In this document: positions 1-13,538 of the stretch, one piece after another
How the letters are laid out: every line of letters begins with the position of its first letter
Numbering within the stretch: the first letter of the stretch is position 1
Source: Schistosoma haematobium
Lineage: Eukaryota > Platyhelminthes > Trematoda > Strigeidida > Schistosomatidae
NCBI RefSeq assembly: GCF_000699445.3
Contig: NC_067197.1
Location: 13,708,152 to 13,772,151, forward strand
Direction: 5' to 3'
Length of the DNA: 64,000 bases
Notes under the pieces: generated by a model
What the model was told of the DNA's origin: nothing
What the model saw: the letters and a program-made list of their open reading frames with translations, nothing else
The model's database searches: none
Translations under genes and position numbers: made by a program

Positions 1-748
1 ACGAATGTCGTCCCAGAGAATTCCTCGTCGTGCATTATTCGTCGACGCTGGCATGAAGATTTTTATTTGGATAGATAAAAACAGATTGTTTTACAAGTGA
101 ATTTATAATGATCTAACTTATGTTACTGTCTAGTTTTTCCACATATTCTGGTCGCACCCAATGAAATATTTCATGGTAGTTATATATATATAATGAAGGA
201 CAGGAGGACTTTTCATCTAATGATGATAAATTCAGTTAGACCGAATATTCATGTTTTAAAAGCTTACATAATGGGGTAAACACATTTTTCTGGAAAACGT
301 TAAATGTTCCGCTGGATGTCATTCTGAATAGTGAAAATGAAGCGTATTTGGTACTGATCTCCCAGATTACAGATCGTTTTTGTTCGTTTCGTTGTAAAAT
401 TGAATACTTGAGGAACGTATGCTCTTTGTGGTATTAAAATGATTAAAAAACCTACGTCTTCAAATAGTACTGTGATATGTATCTTCAATCTGTAATGTTA
501 TCTGAAATATTCTTCAAAGTTACAAGAAACATAATTTAAAGATGTTGATAAACGATATTTGAATGTATTTGTGCTGTATACAGAGACTGAGTTGCGTCAC
601 TAATGATGTACGGTCATTGATTTGGGTTTCCAACCTTCACTATATGTATGTCCTAGATTATCTAGACCAATCATTTAGTTAATGTGTTGTTCTTTATATT
701 GAGAAAATCTGCTTTTTTAACATCTGTTTTTTCCATATTTGATTTTAG
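1..748. other. CLC intron, no gene seen
   Basis: AT-rich intron 5' of the first visible CLC exon. Bases 5-52 resemble 1156-1206 at roughly four bases in five (both contain CGTGCATTATT and CGACGCTGG), so a short dispersed repeat flanks the exon. Nothing else is recognised. Confidence 0.6.
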
Positions 749-972
749 GTAGCGGTATTCCTGAAATCAAGACTATTCTAGGTGGATTCATTATACGTGG
801 TTACTTAGGGAAATGGACTCTTCTGATAAAATCGATTGGTATGATACTTGGAGTAAGTGCTGGTTTAAATCTTGGTAAAGAAGGACCCATGGTTCATATG
901 GCTGCCTGTGTTGGAAATATATTCGCACATTTCTTTCCCAAATATGGTCAAAATGAAGCTAAAAAACGGGAG
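749..972 (+). CDS. CLCN3/4/5: CLC exchanger exon (GSGIPE / GKEGP)
   Basis: The exon opens after a TTTTAG acceptor, with the first base of the Gly codon on the preceding, unseen exon (phase 1). It encodes the selectivity-filter stretch [14 protein letters not shown], the RGYLGKWTL segment, and [12 protein letters not shown] with the external gating glutamate (E211 in human CLC-5). It ends NEAKKRE at an AG|GCAAGT donor, a GC-type splice site, in phase 0. Confidence 0.93.
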
Positions 973-3900
973 GCAAGTTTTCTAAGATAATAGCTGTTGT
1001 GAAATAATATTTTACGAACTTGTTGTGGTCTATGTAAGACAGTTGTCAGCAATCGATATAAGCTATTAATCTAGGATTTAAGATTTTCAGCACTCACCGC
1101 TAACTGACTATCACTTAAACTCACCTCTACTTTAGTGGCTTGGAGATGTCTTCCTAATGTCGTCCCGAAAAATTTCACATCGTGCATTATTTTCCGACGC
1201 TGGGACTGGTTGGGAAAACGGAGAGGTGGTTAGTGTATGACATGGTGTTATGGTATGAAAGAAAGCTGTATAGGACTTGCTTTTGTTGCTACATCACAAC
1301 TCCCCAATTTTGGTTCTAAGGATGGTGTGCACTTGGAAATAAACAAACTCAATTTTTTAATAATTAATCAAAAATCAGAAAAAGGTCATACGCTAATATG
1401 AATAAGCAAAACCATTTTTACGGTTATCATTATGATAAAGCAATTTACACTTATTAACAATGATTAGATAACTCGGGACTATCTAATCAGTTATTACAAC
1501 CAATCTTTGTATGATTTCTGGCATTAATTCAGTTCAAAAAGTCAATAATATCTCACAAAACACAATGTAGAGTGTAATGACAAAAAAAAAACTTGGATAC
1601 GTTTTCAAAAAAAAAACAACCACAATACTATATCATACAACGTAGCTGCCCTCTTCGCTTAGGTGAACAACCATTAGTTCTTCGATCTGATGACGTTTAT
1701 TAGCTTATGTCTGTATGTAATTGATTGTACGCTCTGAAATCAACAGAGGTGTCATAAGTCCAATTTTCAAACTAACGGGATGTAATATACTTGACAACAA
1801 TATCATAGGCCGTCTCAGTTTAATCTACTCTAAGTTTTTGTTTAAATACTAAGATCATAGTTGTTATTAGCGACCATTCTTGTCATGTATCATTGGACAA
1901 ATAGTTTCGTTTCTACGACAAAATTCTAATAACTCACTTTTTCAAAATGATTTTGTTGATATTATGTTTTGAAAGAGCGAAGAAGGCATCATCAGTAAAT
2001 CGCCTACCACAAAGAAATTTTAACCAAAATCTTTTTCTTGGGTTTGCTAAGCCACTATCGAATTAATTATAGGCTAATAAGATAAAATCTATTGGTTGAT
2101 ATACGCGAGATGCTCTTCAGAGATATCTGTTCCTCCAGGGCTGACCTGCGTCAACACCTGAACTAAGGATACGGAGTTAAGTAGTCAAACGCGTCGACAA
2201 CTTCACTTATCTTGGAAGTCTGGTCAGCACAAATGGATTGGTGTCTGAGGAAATCTTGTCACGGATTCAGAAGGCTCGTTTGGTTTTTGCCAACTTACGT
2301 CACCTATGACGAAGGCGAGATATCCGTCTATCAATAAAAAGACGAGTATACTGCGCGGCAGTTCATTCTGTTCTACTTTACGGCTGCGAAACGTGGTCAT
2401 TAAGGGTAGAAGATCCTCGTAAGTTACTAGTATTTGGCCACAGATGTCTAAGAAATATTGCTGGGATCACTGGGTAAGTAATAGTGAGGTTAGACTTAGG
2501 GTATTAGGGAATGATGGTAAATCAGTTGATGAGGTTGTGAATGTTCATGGACTGAGATGGTTGGGCTACGTGTTGCGTATGCCTGAACACCGATTACGAC
2601 GATGTGCAATGCTGACTAGTGTTGGGGATGGTTGGAAGAAAGTTAGGGTTGGCCAAACCAAAACGTGGCATCAGTGCTTGAAGTCACTAACTTCTAGTCT
2701 GAGCCATGTTGGTAGGTGCAGACTACTTGGTTGGGGTCAGCATGATTATCTAAACAAATAGTTAGAGATCATGGGTGACATAGCTCAGACTAGATCACAA
2801 TGGTTTAGGTTTATACACTCTTTGTCTTCCCTTAAACTATAAGATCGCTTCATATCTTTCTTCCTATGAACTAATTCTTTCTTCCTGTATTATATCTTTA
2901 TATGCAGTATTTTTACATAATACCACCATTGAATTAACTGCTTCTATGAATCCGGTTTTCGTCTTGCTGTGCTAATGAGGTATGGCAACTTGGACCGATG
3001 CATATATGTACCTGGTCCTACGTTGTAGCTGACTGACTGATTGACTGAATTTAATTTACTCTAAGCGTCACATCAAAGTGAAAATTGATTGATCGATTGA
3101 TCTAGTGAAAACTGTTTGAATTTTTAAAAAAAAATTTTGTTTTGAAGATAGTTTGAACCGCTATAAATTTCTTACCAAAGGTTTTTTTAGTCTCAACTTT
3201 GATCTTTTAGTGTAGACTGCGAAAAAAGTCAATCAGTCATAGTCAACGTAGAATCGGCCACAAATGTTCCCTGACCCGAATTAACCATATCACATTAGCA
3301 CAACGGGATAAAATTAGCCAAATGTATAGTGAAGGGATCGAATTAATATGATAGACAGAAATAAAAGATATTTATCAAGAAATACTGGAACTTAAGATCT
3401 CAAGGAGGATAAGGAGTGAATTCATCCGGACCACTGTGCTCGATTATGAGCCATCTCATTCAATGCCTTCAAAATCTGGTCACGTTTACTGCACCGACCG
3501 TATTCAGGTAGTCTGCATCTACAAAAAATACATGTTGCTGATTGTCTTTCGATCTTAATTGTTTAGTTCTCAGTATTCTCCCAATGAATATCACTTCGTA
3601 GTGAATATTATTATTAGTTATCATCATTTTTTAAACTAAACAAGTTCCTTAAAACCAAACTTCATTTTACTGATTTCCACTTATTGTTGTTATTTTTACT
3701 TTCTGGCTCTGCTTCTTTTTTCCCTCCGAAATACTAGATCCTTTCAGCTTCAGCAGCTGCTGGAGTTGCCGTTGCATTTGGTGCGCCAATTGGTGGTGTT
3801 CTTTTTTCACTAGAAGAAGCTAGTTATTATTTTCCAATGAAAACAATGTTCCGATCGTTTTTCTGTGCTATGGTATCAGCTAATGTTTTGCGTATTTTAA

Positions 3901-6900
3901 ATCCATATGGTAGTGATAATATGATTATGTTCTATGTCGATTATCAAGCACAATGGCATGTGATGGAATTAATTCCATTCGCTTTACTCGGTTTACTTGG
4001 AGTAAGTTGTCTGTAATTTCAGTCTATGGCTACACATATTAATTAATTTCCATTTTGATTTTTACACATGATTATAGGTAGTTTAATTCGTTGTTTCTTG
4101 CCATTTAGAAGAAAGGAACAAAATGAATACTAAGTCGACGATACATGGTCCTTTTGTGAGAAAGTTTTGGTGTGTAAGCTCCGTACCTCGAAAGGCCTTA
4201 CCATGAGAGGCAGAAAATTCATGGGTTAAAATGGAATAGACCTTTTCTAATTCTCGTTTTTTATGAACGGGGATAGCATTACTTTAGGTGCTAGTTGTCT
4301 GGAGTAGACACAACTTGATACTGTCAGTAGTATCATTCTACATTCGGACCGTGGGTTTGGTGCTTTTATTACTACTGTTAATCAACCAACCTGCTTCTCG
4401 TAGTATTACTTAAAGGAACAAGTGGTACAATCTATGTAGCTGGATTTTACTATTATGACACGAGAACCCAACCACTACTCAAAAGTGGCACTTACAGTTG
4501 TAAAATGACGTAAACTACCGTAAAGCTATATAAACAAGACGGATGCTCTTTATATCTCCTCACCACCAATAGGTATTCGGATTGTAATCTCCGTTAATTG
4601 TAGCTAGATTTAAATAGATCGATTAAAAACTGTTTTATCATCAGTCTTCGTGTCAGATGATATTTTCACTAATACATTATGGTCTACACAGAGCTGGAGA
4701 TCATTCTCATTGTCCTAATTACTTCGTGTTTATATACGATACGGTTATGTGTGGGAAACGTACTTACACCTGCTACCCCTCGTGAAGAAGGACCATAGAA
4801 TTTCTTCATTGTAAGCTTAGCTCAATGGACAGCTGTTCGAAGTTGACAATATGCTAACCTTATGGAAATGATAGTTTTAATCTTGTGTTATGGCCCATTT
4901 ATTTTTCAAATCTTACCTTCACACCGAATATCTTTCGAGTTATAATTATGCTATTTTTAAATCTAAGTTTTATAATACTTCCTGTTTGTATAAGACACGG
5001 TTATGTGTGGGAAACGTACTCACAACTGTTACCCCTCGTAAAGGAGCATAGACTGTTCATTAGCATTTTCCGTGCAACTCTGTCCTGAGCAATCCTTTCT
5101 AGTTGTTATCCATCCTTTTCATGTCTGCTTCAAATTCCCCGCATAGTGTGTTCTTTGGTCTTTTTGTTTTCAGTTTCGGTTCAGAATTCCAAGTTAGTCC
5201 TTGCCTCGTGATTCAGTTTGATGATTTGCCTAATGTGTGTCCTATCCATTTCCATCGTCATTTCCTAATTTCCTCCTCAGCTGGAAACTGGCTTGTTCTC
5301 TCTCACTGTAGGTTGTTGCTGATGGTATCCGACCAACGGACATTGAGTATCTTATGTAGACAATTGTTTATAAATACTTGTGCCTTTTTGATGATGGTTG
5401 TAGTAGTTCTTCACGTTTCAGCTCCGTACAGTAGAACTGTCTTGACGTTCGTGTTGAGTATTCTGACTTTGATATTGGTTGAGAGTTGTTTTGAGTTCCA
5501 TATGTTCTTTAATTGTAGGAATGCGGCCCTTGCTTTGCCAATCCACACCTTTACGTCTGCATCCGATCCGCTCCGCCCATCGATAATTCTGTCCAGATAC
5601 GTGAAAGTTCCCACCTGTTCTAGAGTTTCTCCATCATGTGTGATTTTGTTGTTGCTGTGCGTGTTGTATTTGAGGATGTTGCTTTTTTACTTGAGTATCT
5701 TGAGACCTACTGATGCAGTGGCTGCTGCTGCATTGGTTGTCTACATCTACATTTGTTCGTGTGTATGGGATAGGTGGTGGGCTAGATTATCTGCGAAGTC
5801 CAAATCTTCTAATGATTGCGATCCGTCCATTGTATTCTGTGCTTCACTTGAGATGTTGAGGTGTCCATAATCCAATCGACCACCGTAAGAAAGAGAAAAA
5901 GTAAGAGTAAGGGTGTTTATCTTACTCCTGTTTTCACTTAGAATGTATCTGTCAGCTGTCGAACATGCACGACTTTAGAGTGTAGTCCGTCGTATGAATT
6001 CCGGATGATGTTGACGATTTTCTCATGTTCATCATACTGTTGAAGAAGTTTGCATACTGTTTTCTTATCCACACTGTCAAATGCTTTCTCACGAACAAGG
6101 AATTGAATTTGAGTGATTGGCCTGCCTTCTTTGTCTTTGACCGGTCTCTCTGGTTTACTATATTTCCCTGCTCGTTTCTTCATTGTATCGTAAAGCTGTT
6201 TCATATTTCCTTTTCTTGGAACTTTTTTCACCGTCGTTGCTAGTTCTTCCACGTATTTCTGCTTGTCGGCTTTAGTGCTCTTCTTCCCTTGCTTATTTGC
6301 TTCAGTGTACTCAACTTGTGCCTTAACCTTCTTCACCTTTTTTTGGCTGTTGTTAATTTCTGTCTTCTTGTTCTTCCCTTCTTGAATCTTGTCCAAGGTT
6401 TCCGTAGAGATCCATCCCTTATGATGATGCTGCTTATGGCCCAGAACCTCCTGACAAGCTGAGATTAATGCTTCTTTGATACTTTTCCAGTTTCCCTCCA
6501 TGGTAGTTTCTTCTTTCAGTAGATCCTGTAAGGCTTGGAACCTTTTGTTGTGAGTTATTTTGAATTCAATGAGTTTATTAGTATCTTGAAGGAAGCTGTG
6601 TTGAACCTTTATAATTCTGTTCTTCCAGCTGTCCACTGTTCCTTTAGCTTCAGTTTCATCTTAGCCTTGAGCATTTGGGTTACCTGTTCTTGCCATCTAG
6701 ATATTTCAACAAGTTATCTATTTTTGTTTGTTTTAATATATCATCATGTTTATTAATCGCATGACCTATTCTGCTGCGTTTCTGAAAAGTGTACAACCTT
6801 TCGTTATCAAAGTTACAAAAAACTCAATAAGAGACAATATGGTTGCTGGCAATATACAACGAAAAGAATGCACATTATTCAGATGTTCATTCAGTGAACT

Positions 6901-7030
6901 GCTAACATCTAACTGGCGATCACTCAATATTTATCGCCAGGACCGACCAAGAAGAAAGAAACGGAAACTTGTTGAAATACTTTGCGCTGAGAATCCTATA
7001 TTGTACCAAAAATATAATATTGAATAAAGC

Positions 7031-7089
<59 letters not shown>

Positions 7090-9990
7090 GCCATTACCAG
7101 GTGATGATCTGAATCTATGTCAGCTCCTATTCTGGTTCTCATATCTTCCATTGTCCTTCGGAATTTTTTATTGATGCAATTATGATCTATCTGGTTCTCT
7201 GTGGTGTAGTACGGTGAGATTCATGTAGCTTTGTGTATACGTTTGTGTGGAAATATTGTGCCGCATATGACCAATTTGTTGAATGCATACAGATTTGCAA
7301 ATCTTTGCCCATTTTCGTTTCTCTCTCCCAGTCCATGTCGTCCCATGATATCTTCATATCCGGTGTTGTCTATTCCGACTTTGTCGTTTAGATCTCCCAT
7401 CAGAATGGTGGGATCCTTTCTTGGACACTTCTCTATGATTGTCTGCAGCCTCTCATAGAATCGATCTTTAATGTCGTCGTTGCTATCATTGGTGGGTGCA
7501 TAACATTGGATAATATTCATTGTGGTCCCCTCCTTCTTTGTTTTGTGCTTTGATGATTCTGGATCCGTGAGATTCCTATCCTACAAGTGCATTTCGTGCT
7601 ACTTTGGACAACATTAGAGCGATTCCCTGAGTGTGTGAACCATTTTCCTCTTCGTGATTGGAGTATCTAGCCTTTGTTGTCCAGGTTGGTACAATGGGTT
7701 TCGCTGATTCCCAGTACTGCCAAGTTGTATTTCCTCATATCCGTTGCTATTTTACTGGTCTTCCCGGTCTCCCACATTGTTCGGACGTTCCATGTACCTA
7801 CAAACATTTTTGCTCTGGTTGTTAGAAGGGGCATCTGCCTCGTGGCTTCCGAAGGAACTCGGCTTTCACTATGAAGCGTCATAATTCTTCTAAATGAAGA
7901 CCTTCTAACTCCCAGGGCAGAGTTAAAATGGTTTGAATTATCTTTTCTGGTAAGCGTTTTTTTAGCGAGTTAGTTTTCTACAGGATGGGGACGCTAACCC
8001 CCATGCCCAACCCTCCTGCTTTACCAGGGCTTGGGACCGGCAGTAACTCAAGAAGAGCTACAGGCGGAGTTTGGAAAACATAAGCTCTGTACAAATATCT
8101 TAAAACGTCGAAAACGCGATACTATTGAGTAGGTAGTATACTTGTAAAAGGTTCAGAGTTGCATCAATTCATTAAAATCTACAGTTTTGTGCATTATTTC
8201 ATTATATTGACTTGTAGAACTCGTGACTTATTATTTTCAACCTTCTCGGTTATGATTCTCTCAAAAACATGGTTAGAGTTAGTTTCAATACATTTCATTC
8301 ATTACCATATTATACTGTTATCATTCGTTTAGGTCAACGTATCTTTGAGATTTCGGCAGTCTCATTTTGAGACTAATCAGTATTTTTCCAACCTTTCTAG
8401 AAGACATTATTTAGTTATTTTTGTTTCTGAATTTTTAAAAATTCTTTATTTATATAATAATAATAATTTATATATTACAGGGTATTTTTGGTACAGTATT
8501 CAATCGAGCGAATTTGTATATCTGTCGTTTGCGTAAAACCACCTGGTTAGGTAAATATCCTGTTCGTGAGGTACTTATTGTTACGCTAATTACTGCTGTT
8601 CTTTCATTTCCACATACTTATCTTCGTATGAATACCAGTGAACTGATTAAACTTTTAGTTAGTCGCTGTTCTCCAGGATCTGATTTCTCTCTGTGGTAAG
8701 AAGACAAATTATATTTATGCTTATTGACATGATACGTATTGGTTACATATAATTAATTCTCTAGTTTTTTTTACGTCAATTGAATTTCATCCTATGAGAT
8801 GTATTGTTTAACTGTGAAACGTCTATCGTCCTTCTGGATAACACCAGGCTGAACATATATCTGAAGTTAGTTCTGATTATGTTGTCCAGTAGGACAATAG
8901 ACAGTTCACAATTAAACTTTTGAGCTCACCAAAATCATCAACCTGGGTCACAAATCCTTTTCATCATCTCAAACAAATCAACTCAGATTGCTTCAATTAA
9001 TTTTGTTTAACCAGCTGCTCCATATGACTGATAGTAGTAGTTAGCGAAGGTTATTCATTAATAATTCACTACACACAAATTAGAGGTTTAATTTCATTCA
9101 ACTTTCGGGTAATGGTGAAAGTAGTGGTAATGCATAATTTGTTACCGATGTAAAAATCAGAATGTTCAGGTTTTTTGTTAGTTTTAATAAACGGTGTTTA
9201 CTGTTTTGTTTCACCTTGTTATTCTGGAGACTTCTTGAATTCAGTAGCTGCTCACGAATTCTCCCAATATTGAATTCAAGACCAAGGTTTGTATAATGTT
9301 TCGGTTAAACCTTCAAGATATCTGGAAAATAACTGTGGATAATAATTTTATGTCTTGATATAGAATAGATCGGACGTAATTAGAAATGTAATCCAGGACG
9401 CGCGTTTCATCCTGTTCGGAACTCATCATCTGGATGTCCCTGCATATATATCTTAATTGGGTATTGAAGTAAATATTTGCAGCCTCTGGTTTTTTGTTTT
9501 CTCATATTTTATTCATTAGGAACGTTTAAACTTCTACTTAGCAAAAAACAAAACACACCTAAGGACTTTTACTTCAAATTTATTTCTCTGAGCAAACGAA
9601 CCGTTTTACTTTGTCAACTTTACAGAACTAAAGATAGTAAGATTCGTAGCGGTTGATCGTAATCGAAAAATTCTTTCTACGATTTATTTAAACGCGATTG
9701 TAATACATAGCTTGCACGTAAAGTTTTGGACGTTTTCAGTCTTCTTTCTCATACAATGAATTATCTTGACAATCTTTTCTCAAATAAAGAACAAACAAAC
9801 TTCGCATAGAATACATTGAATTTCTTTCATTTTGTATATTCTCATCATTTTTCACACCCATGTACATTAGCTAGTTTTTATCAATAAGATATTTTACAAT
9901 TATGGTTTACTGGTGGAAACGTGTTTAAAAAGCAATTCTGTTTACTGATAAGAGATTAATCATTGATTTTCTCGTACAATTTTATAAACT

Positions 9991-10080
<90 letters not shown>

Positions 10081-13000
10081 CACATGGCTTACAACACGTA
10101 GAATAAATACTTTTTATCAAACAATAGTTGTTGTTCTTCGTGGTTACATGATAACTCATAGTTTAAATTGCAAGAAATACACCGGTCACCAACGTTAGGA
10201 TGATTTAATTTTCTTTGTAAATAGTAACTAGAAGTATACCGTTGTATGGTCTATTACATCTCTGCTAAATTCACAATACTAAGTGGTTTTAAAAATGTGA
10301 TAATTGAGATTTTGAATAACAATACTGGTTCTCTACCATCCTGAGGTTTGAATACCTTTGTAACATTTCTCTTTTGATTTCTTTCAGTAAAATGTAGGTC
10401 TAAACTCCGTTTCTCCTGAAACAATTTGAGATGCTCTAGTAGTATTGTAGTGTGTGCTACTTATATTGACATAAGTAGTATATGATGTTAGTCGTGAACA
10501 GAAGGTCTGGCATCAGAGAGACAAGAGGATCGAACAGTAAGGAATGGAAACAGGATTCAATTTGTATGGAAATGCAAGAACAATGGAGTTCGAGTCATTT
10601 TGAGACAGTTGGTGGAAATTTTGCAAATTAAGCATTTACTTTATGATTGTTAGATTATATTAACAAGTCCTCTAATTTTGTGTTAAGTACATTCGATTGT
10701 CCCCAATGGTGTTCTTGTTCCCTACAGTACGACTCATCATTTAAATGAAAAAAAGTTTTAGGACTAGCCTGCGTTGATGTGCATTATAATTTAAGAGGAT
10801 GGAGCAACCAGAAGCTCTAATCAATTCAGTTATCTTGGAAATGTTATCAACTCTTTTTTAACAACCTGCGCCGCCTGTGGCGCAAAGGATTTATGCACAT
10901 GTCACTCAGGCGGCAAATGTACTGTACATCTCTCTCAATTATTCTGGCTTGGGTGGAACTAGTTTCAAGAATAGCTGAGAGTGGCGAGGTAACGGCGTGC
11001 CACCGATCCATGGTGACAGTGGTTGTTGTTTTGAGCAGTGTTGCTGGCTACAGAACACCTGGTTAGGGGTCGCACAATTGTTGGAGATCTTATTTGACTT
11101 TTTTTCAAAATCAGTCCCTATGTCGCAAATGCATTCATCATTATTTTATTATAGGTCTTCAGTTTCAATGTTATTCCGTACCTTTTATTTTTCCATTTCA
11201 TTTTCAACCATAAACCGTGTTTCATATTTCTTACTATCCATTATGCCAATAGTGTTTAAGCACTTTTACAAATCTTTGCTAACTTATTTCATTTTGAAAT
11301 TAGTGTGGCAACTTGGGCCAATAAACGTACACCTATTACAACTGGCCTCATCCGATGTCTCCAAACTAAGTACACAAAACATGTACCAAGTGAATAATCC
11401 AGATTATTATTTATCTATCATGTCAATTTCTCATGTACTTATTTTTCATTTGCTTTAGAATAAATAATCAATTTTTATATCATGATGTAATCGAGATTCT
11501 GCTTACAATCTCCATCTTTTGTTTTGTTTTTTCTCCCTCTTTTCTTCAGTGATTATCACTATAATACAAGCAATCCAATGACTAAAGTATATCAGAATTA
11601 TCCTGCCGGACCATCATTGTCTACAGCAATGGTATTGTTGGCAATCGCATTGATTTTAAAACTTATTCTAACTGTTTTCACATTTGGTATCAAAGTACCG
11701 ACTGGTTTATTTATTCCATCGTTAGCAGTACGTTTTCCTTGTTTTGGCCATTTTTCTGGCAGTTACTAGTAAAAATGCATTGCTTTTTACTTGCTAAATC
11801 TAAGTTAATGATCTTAGAATTGTCTCAATTACGGATCCAGCAAGTTCCTAGATGAATTAGTAATTGATTTCCATACAACCACCGTCCTATGAATAAACCT
11901 TAAACTTTAATTCACTTGGTATTATTTTACTTGAATCTTCCCATTGATGTTTTAGGACTGAAATTGATCAGTCTCTTATTGGCATATATGCATACTGTGC
12001 GTATGTCCTGGGTTCCACTGCTAGCCATTATCCATCTTTGCTTATAATGCTTGTAAACCTTAAACTTTATTTCAAGTTTAGTTTGTGTAATGAGGTGAAT
12101 CGTGGCTTATTGTTTTCTTTTTTTCTTTAAATTGTTTAATTTCAATTTAATTTTTCTCTTTTAATATAATTCAGGCTGGTGCAATAATGGGTCGTATGTT
12201 GGGTATAGCTACTGAACAACTTGTTGTAGCGTATGCATCACATCCATTTATTGTTAAAATGTGTAAATCATCTCAACCGTGTATTAATCCGGGACTTTAT
12301 GCTATGGTTGGAGCAGCGGCTACTCTTGGTGGTGTGACTAGAATGACTATATCATTAGTTGTAGTTATGCTTGAGTTAACTGGCGGGTAAATTTACTGTT
12401 ACTATTTTGTTAGTTTTATTGTTATTATTTGTCGAAATGCTGATATCTGTTACTTGCTTACTTACTTTAATGAAATAAAGACTGATATTAGTGACTGCAA
12501 ATAAGGATAGTAAGATTGATCCAATAATTCATGACTGGTTAAAACGATATATACAATTATACTGACATGTATGTCATGAGTATTGAACTGGCACTGGTGT
12601 TGGTATTACTCAATCAATAGTTCATTCTATGCATACGATTAAAAAAATCCATAACTTAACTGTTTCAAATAAGATATATAATTAATCAATTGTTTTCTTC
12701 TTGACACAATCGCATAAAAGTTATAGAAATTTAATTGGACTATTGTGTCATTCCATGTAATGTTCTTTATTGTTATTCTATTCGTAGGGTTTGGTAATTA
12801 ATTATGAGAAATTAGTTAGTTTTGTAGAGATTTCCGTATTTTTTTAAGGTCTGATTTATTCTGGTACTAATTTTAATTGAAAACGTATTCCACTGATTTT
12901 GGATTCATCAACAATGCTATCTGATAAGTTTGTTCTCTATGGTGTTCATGATTTTCATTGTATTAACCCATTTTATTTAGACTAAGAGCAAGGATTTCAA

Positions 13001-13454
13001 TAGGAAGTTTAACAGTATCTAGTCAATTGTACTTCACATAAAACACAAATTGATGTCACTTTTGATGTGTAAACATGGCTTTTTCTTCACTATAAATTAT
13101 ACTAAGTCAATCTTTAGTTCAAAAGTTGTTATCATCAGAAGTTGATATCAGTTGGTGAATGAGCGAAAACCATTAGGTGTTGGATAGAAGCTTTTTATTC
13201 TTCATTAATTCTCCTCAGTGATAGTGTCCTCTTATAATCTCACTGGAAGAATGGAACTTGTGACTTGCAGGTTTTTGCGACCAACATGTTACTTCTAGAC
13301 AACCATATCAGAATCCAGTGATCTATGTGTCCGACTTTAGTCGATTTGCGACACTATTATTGTTGTCAATGGTTTTATTCAGTATTATATGATTAGTGCA
13401 GTATGGAATTCTTAGTACAAAATACTTTAATAAGTTCTTTTAAGAATAAAGAAC

Positions 13455-13538
<84 letters not shown>

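Larger units (their letters stand above)
5010..8075 (-). mobile_element. non-LTR retrotransposon family A (SR2/RTE-like), interrupted copy
   Basis: Read on the minus strand: a 5' leader with a GC-rich hairpin (about 7980-8075), an AP-endonuclease part ([46 protein letters not shown]), a basic linker ([17 protein letters not shown]), RT pieces ([10 protein letters not shown]) and the C-terminal LYGAET region. Several frameshifts make it non-functional. It is split by a separate insertion at 6667-7087. It lies antisense in CLC intron 2. Confidence 0.9.

Noticed and set aside
5103..5870. 255-codon open frame on the plus strand
   Set aside because: It is the antisense shadow of the family A RT region, whose minus strand carries the recognisable motifs.
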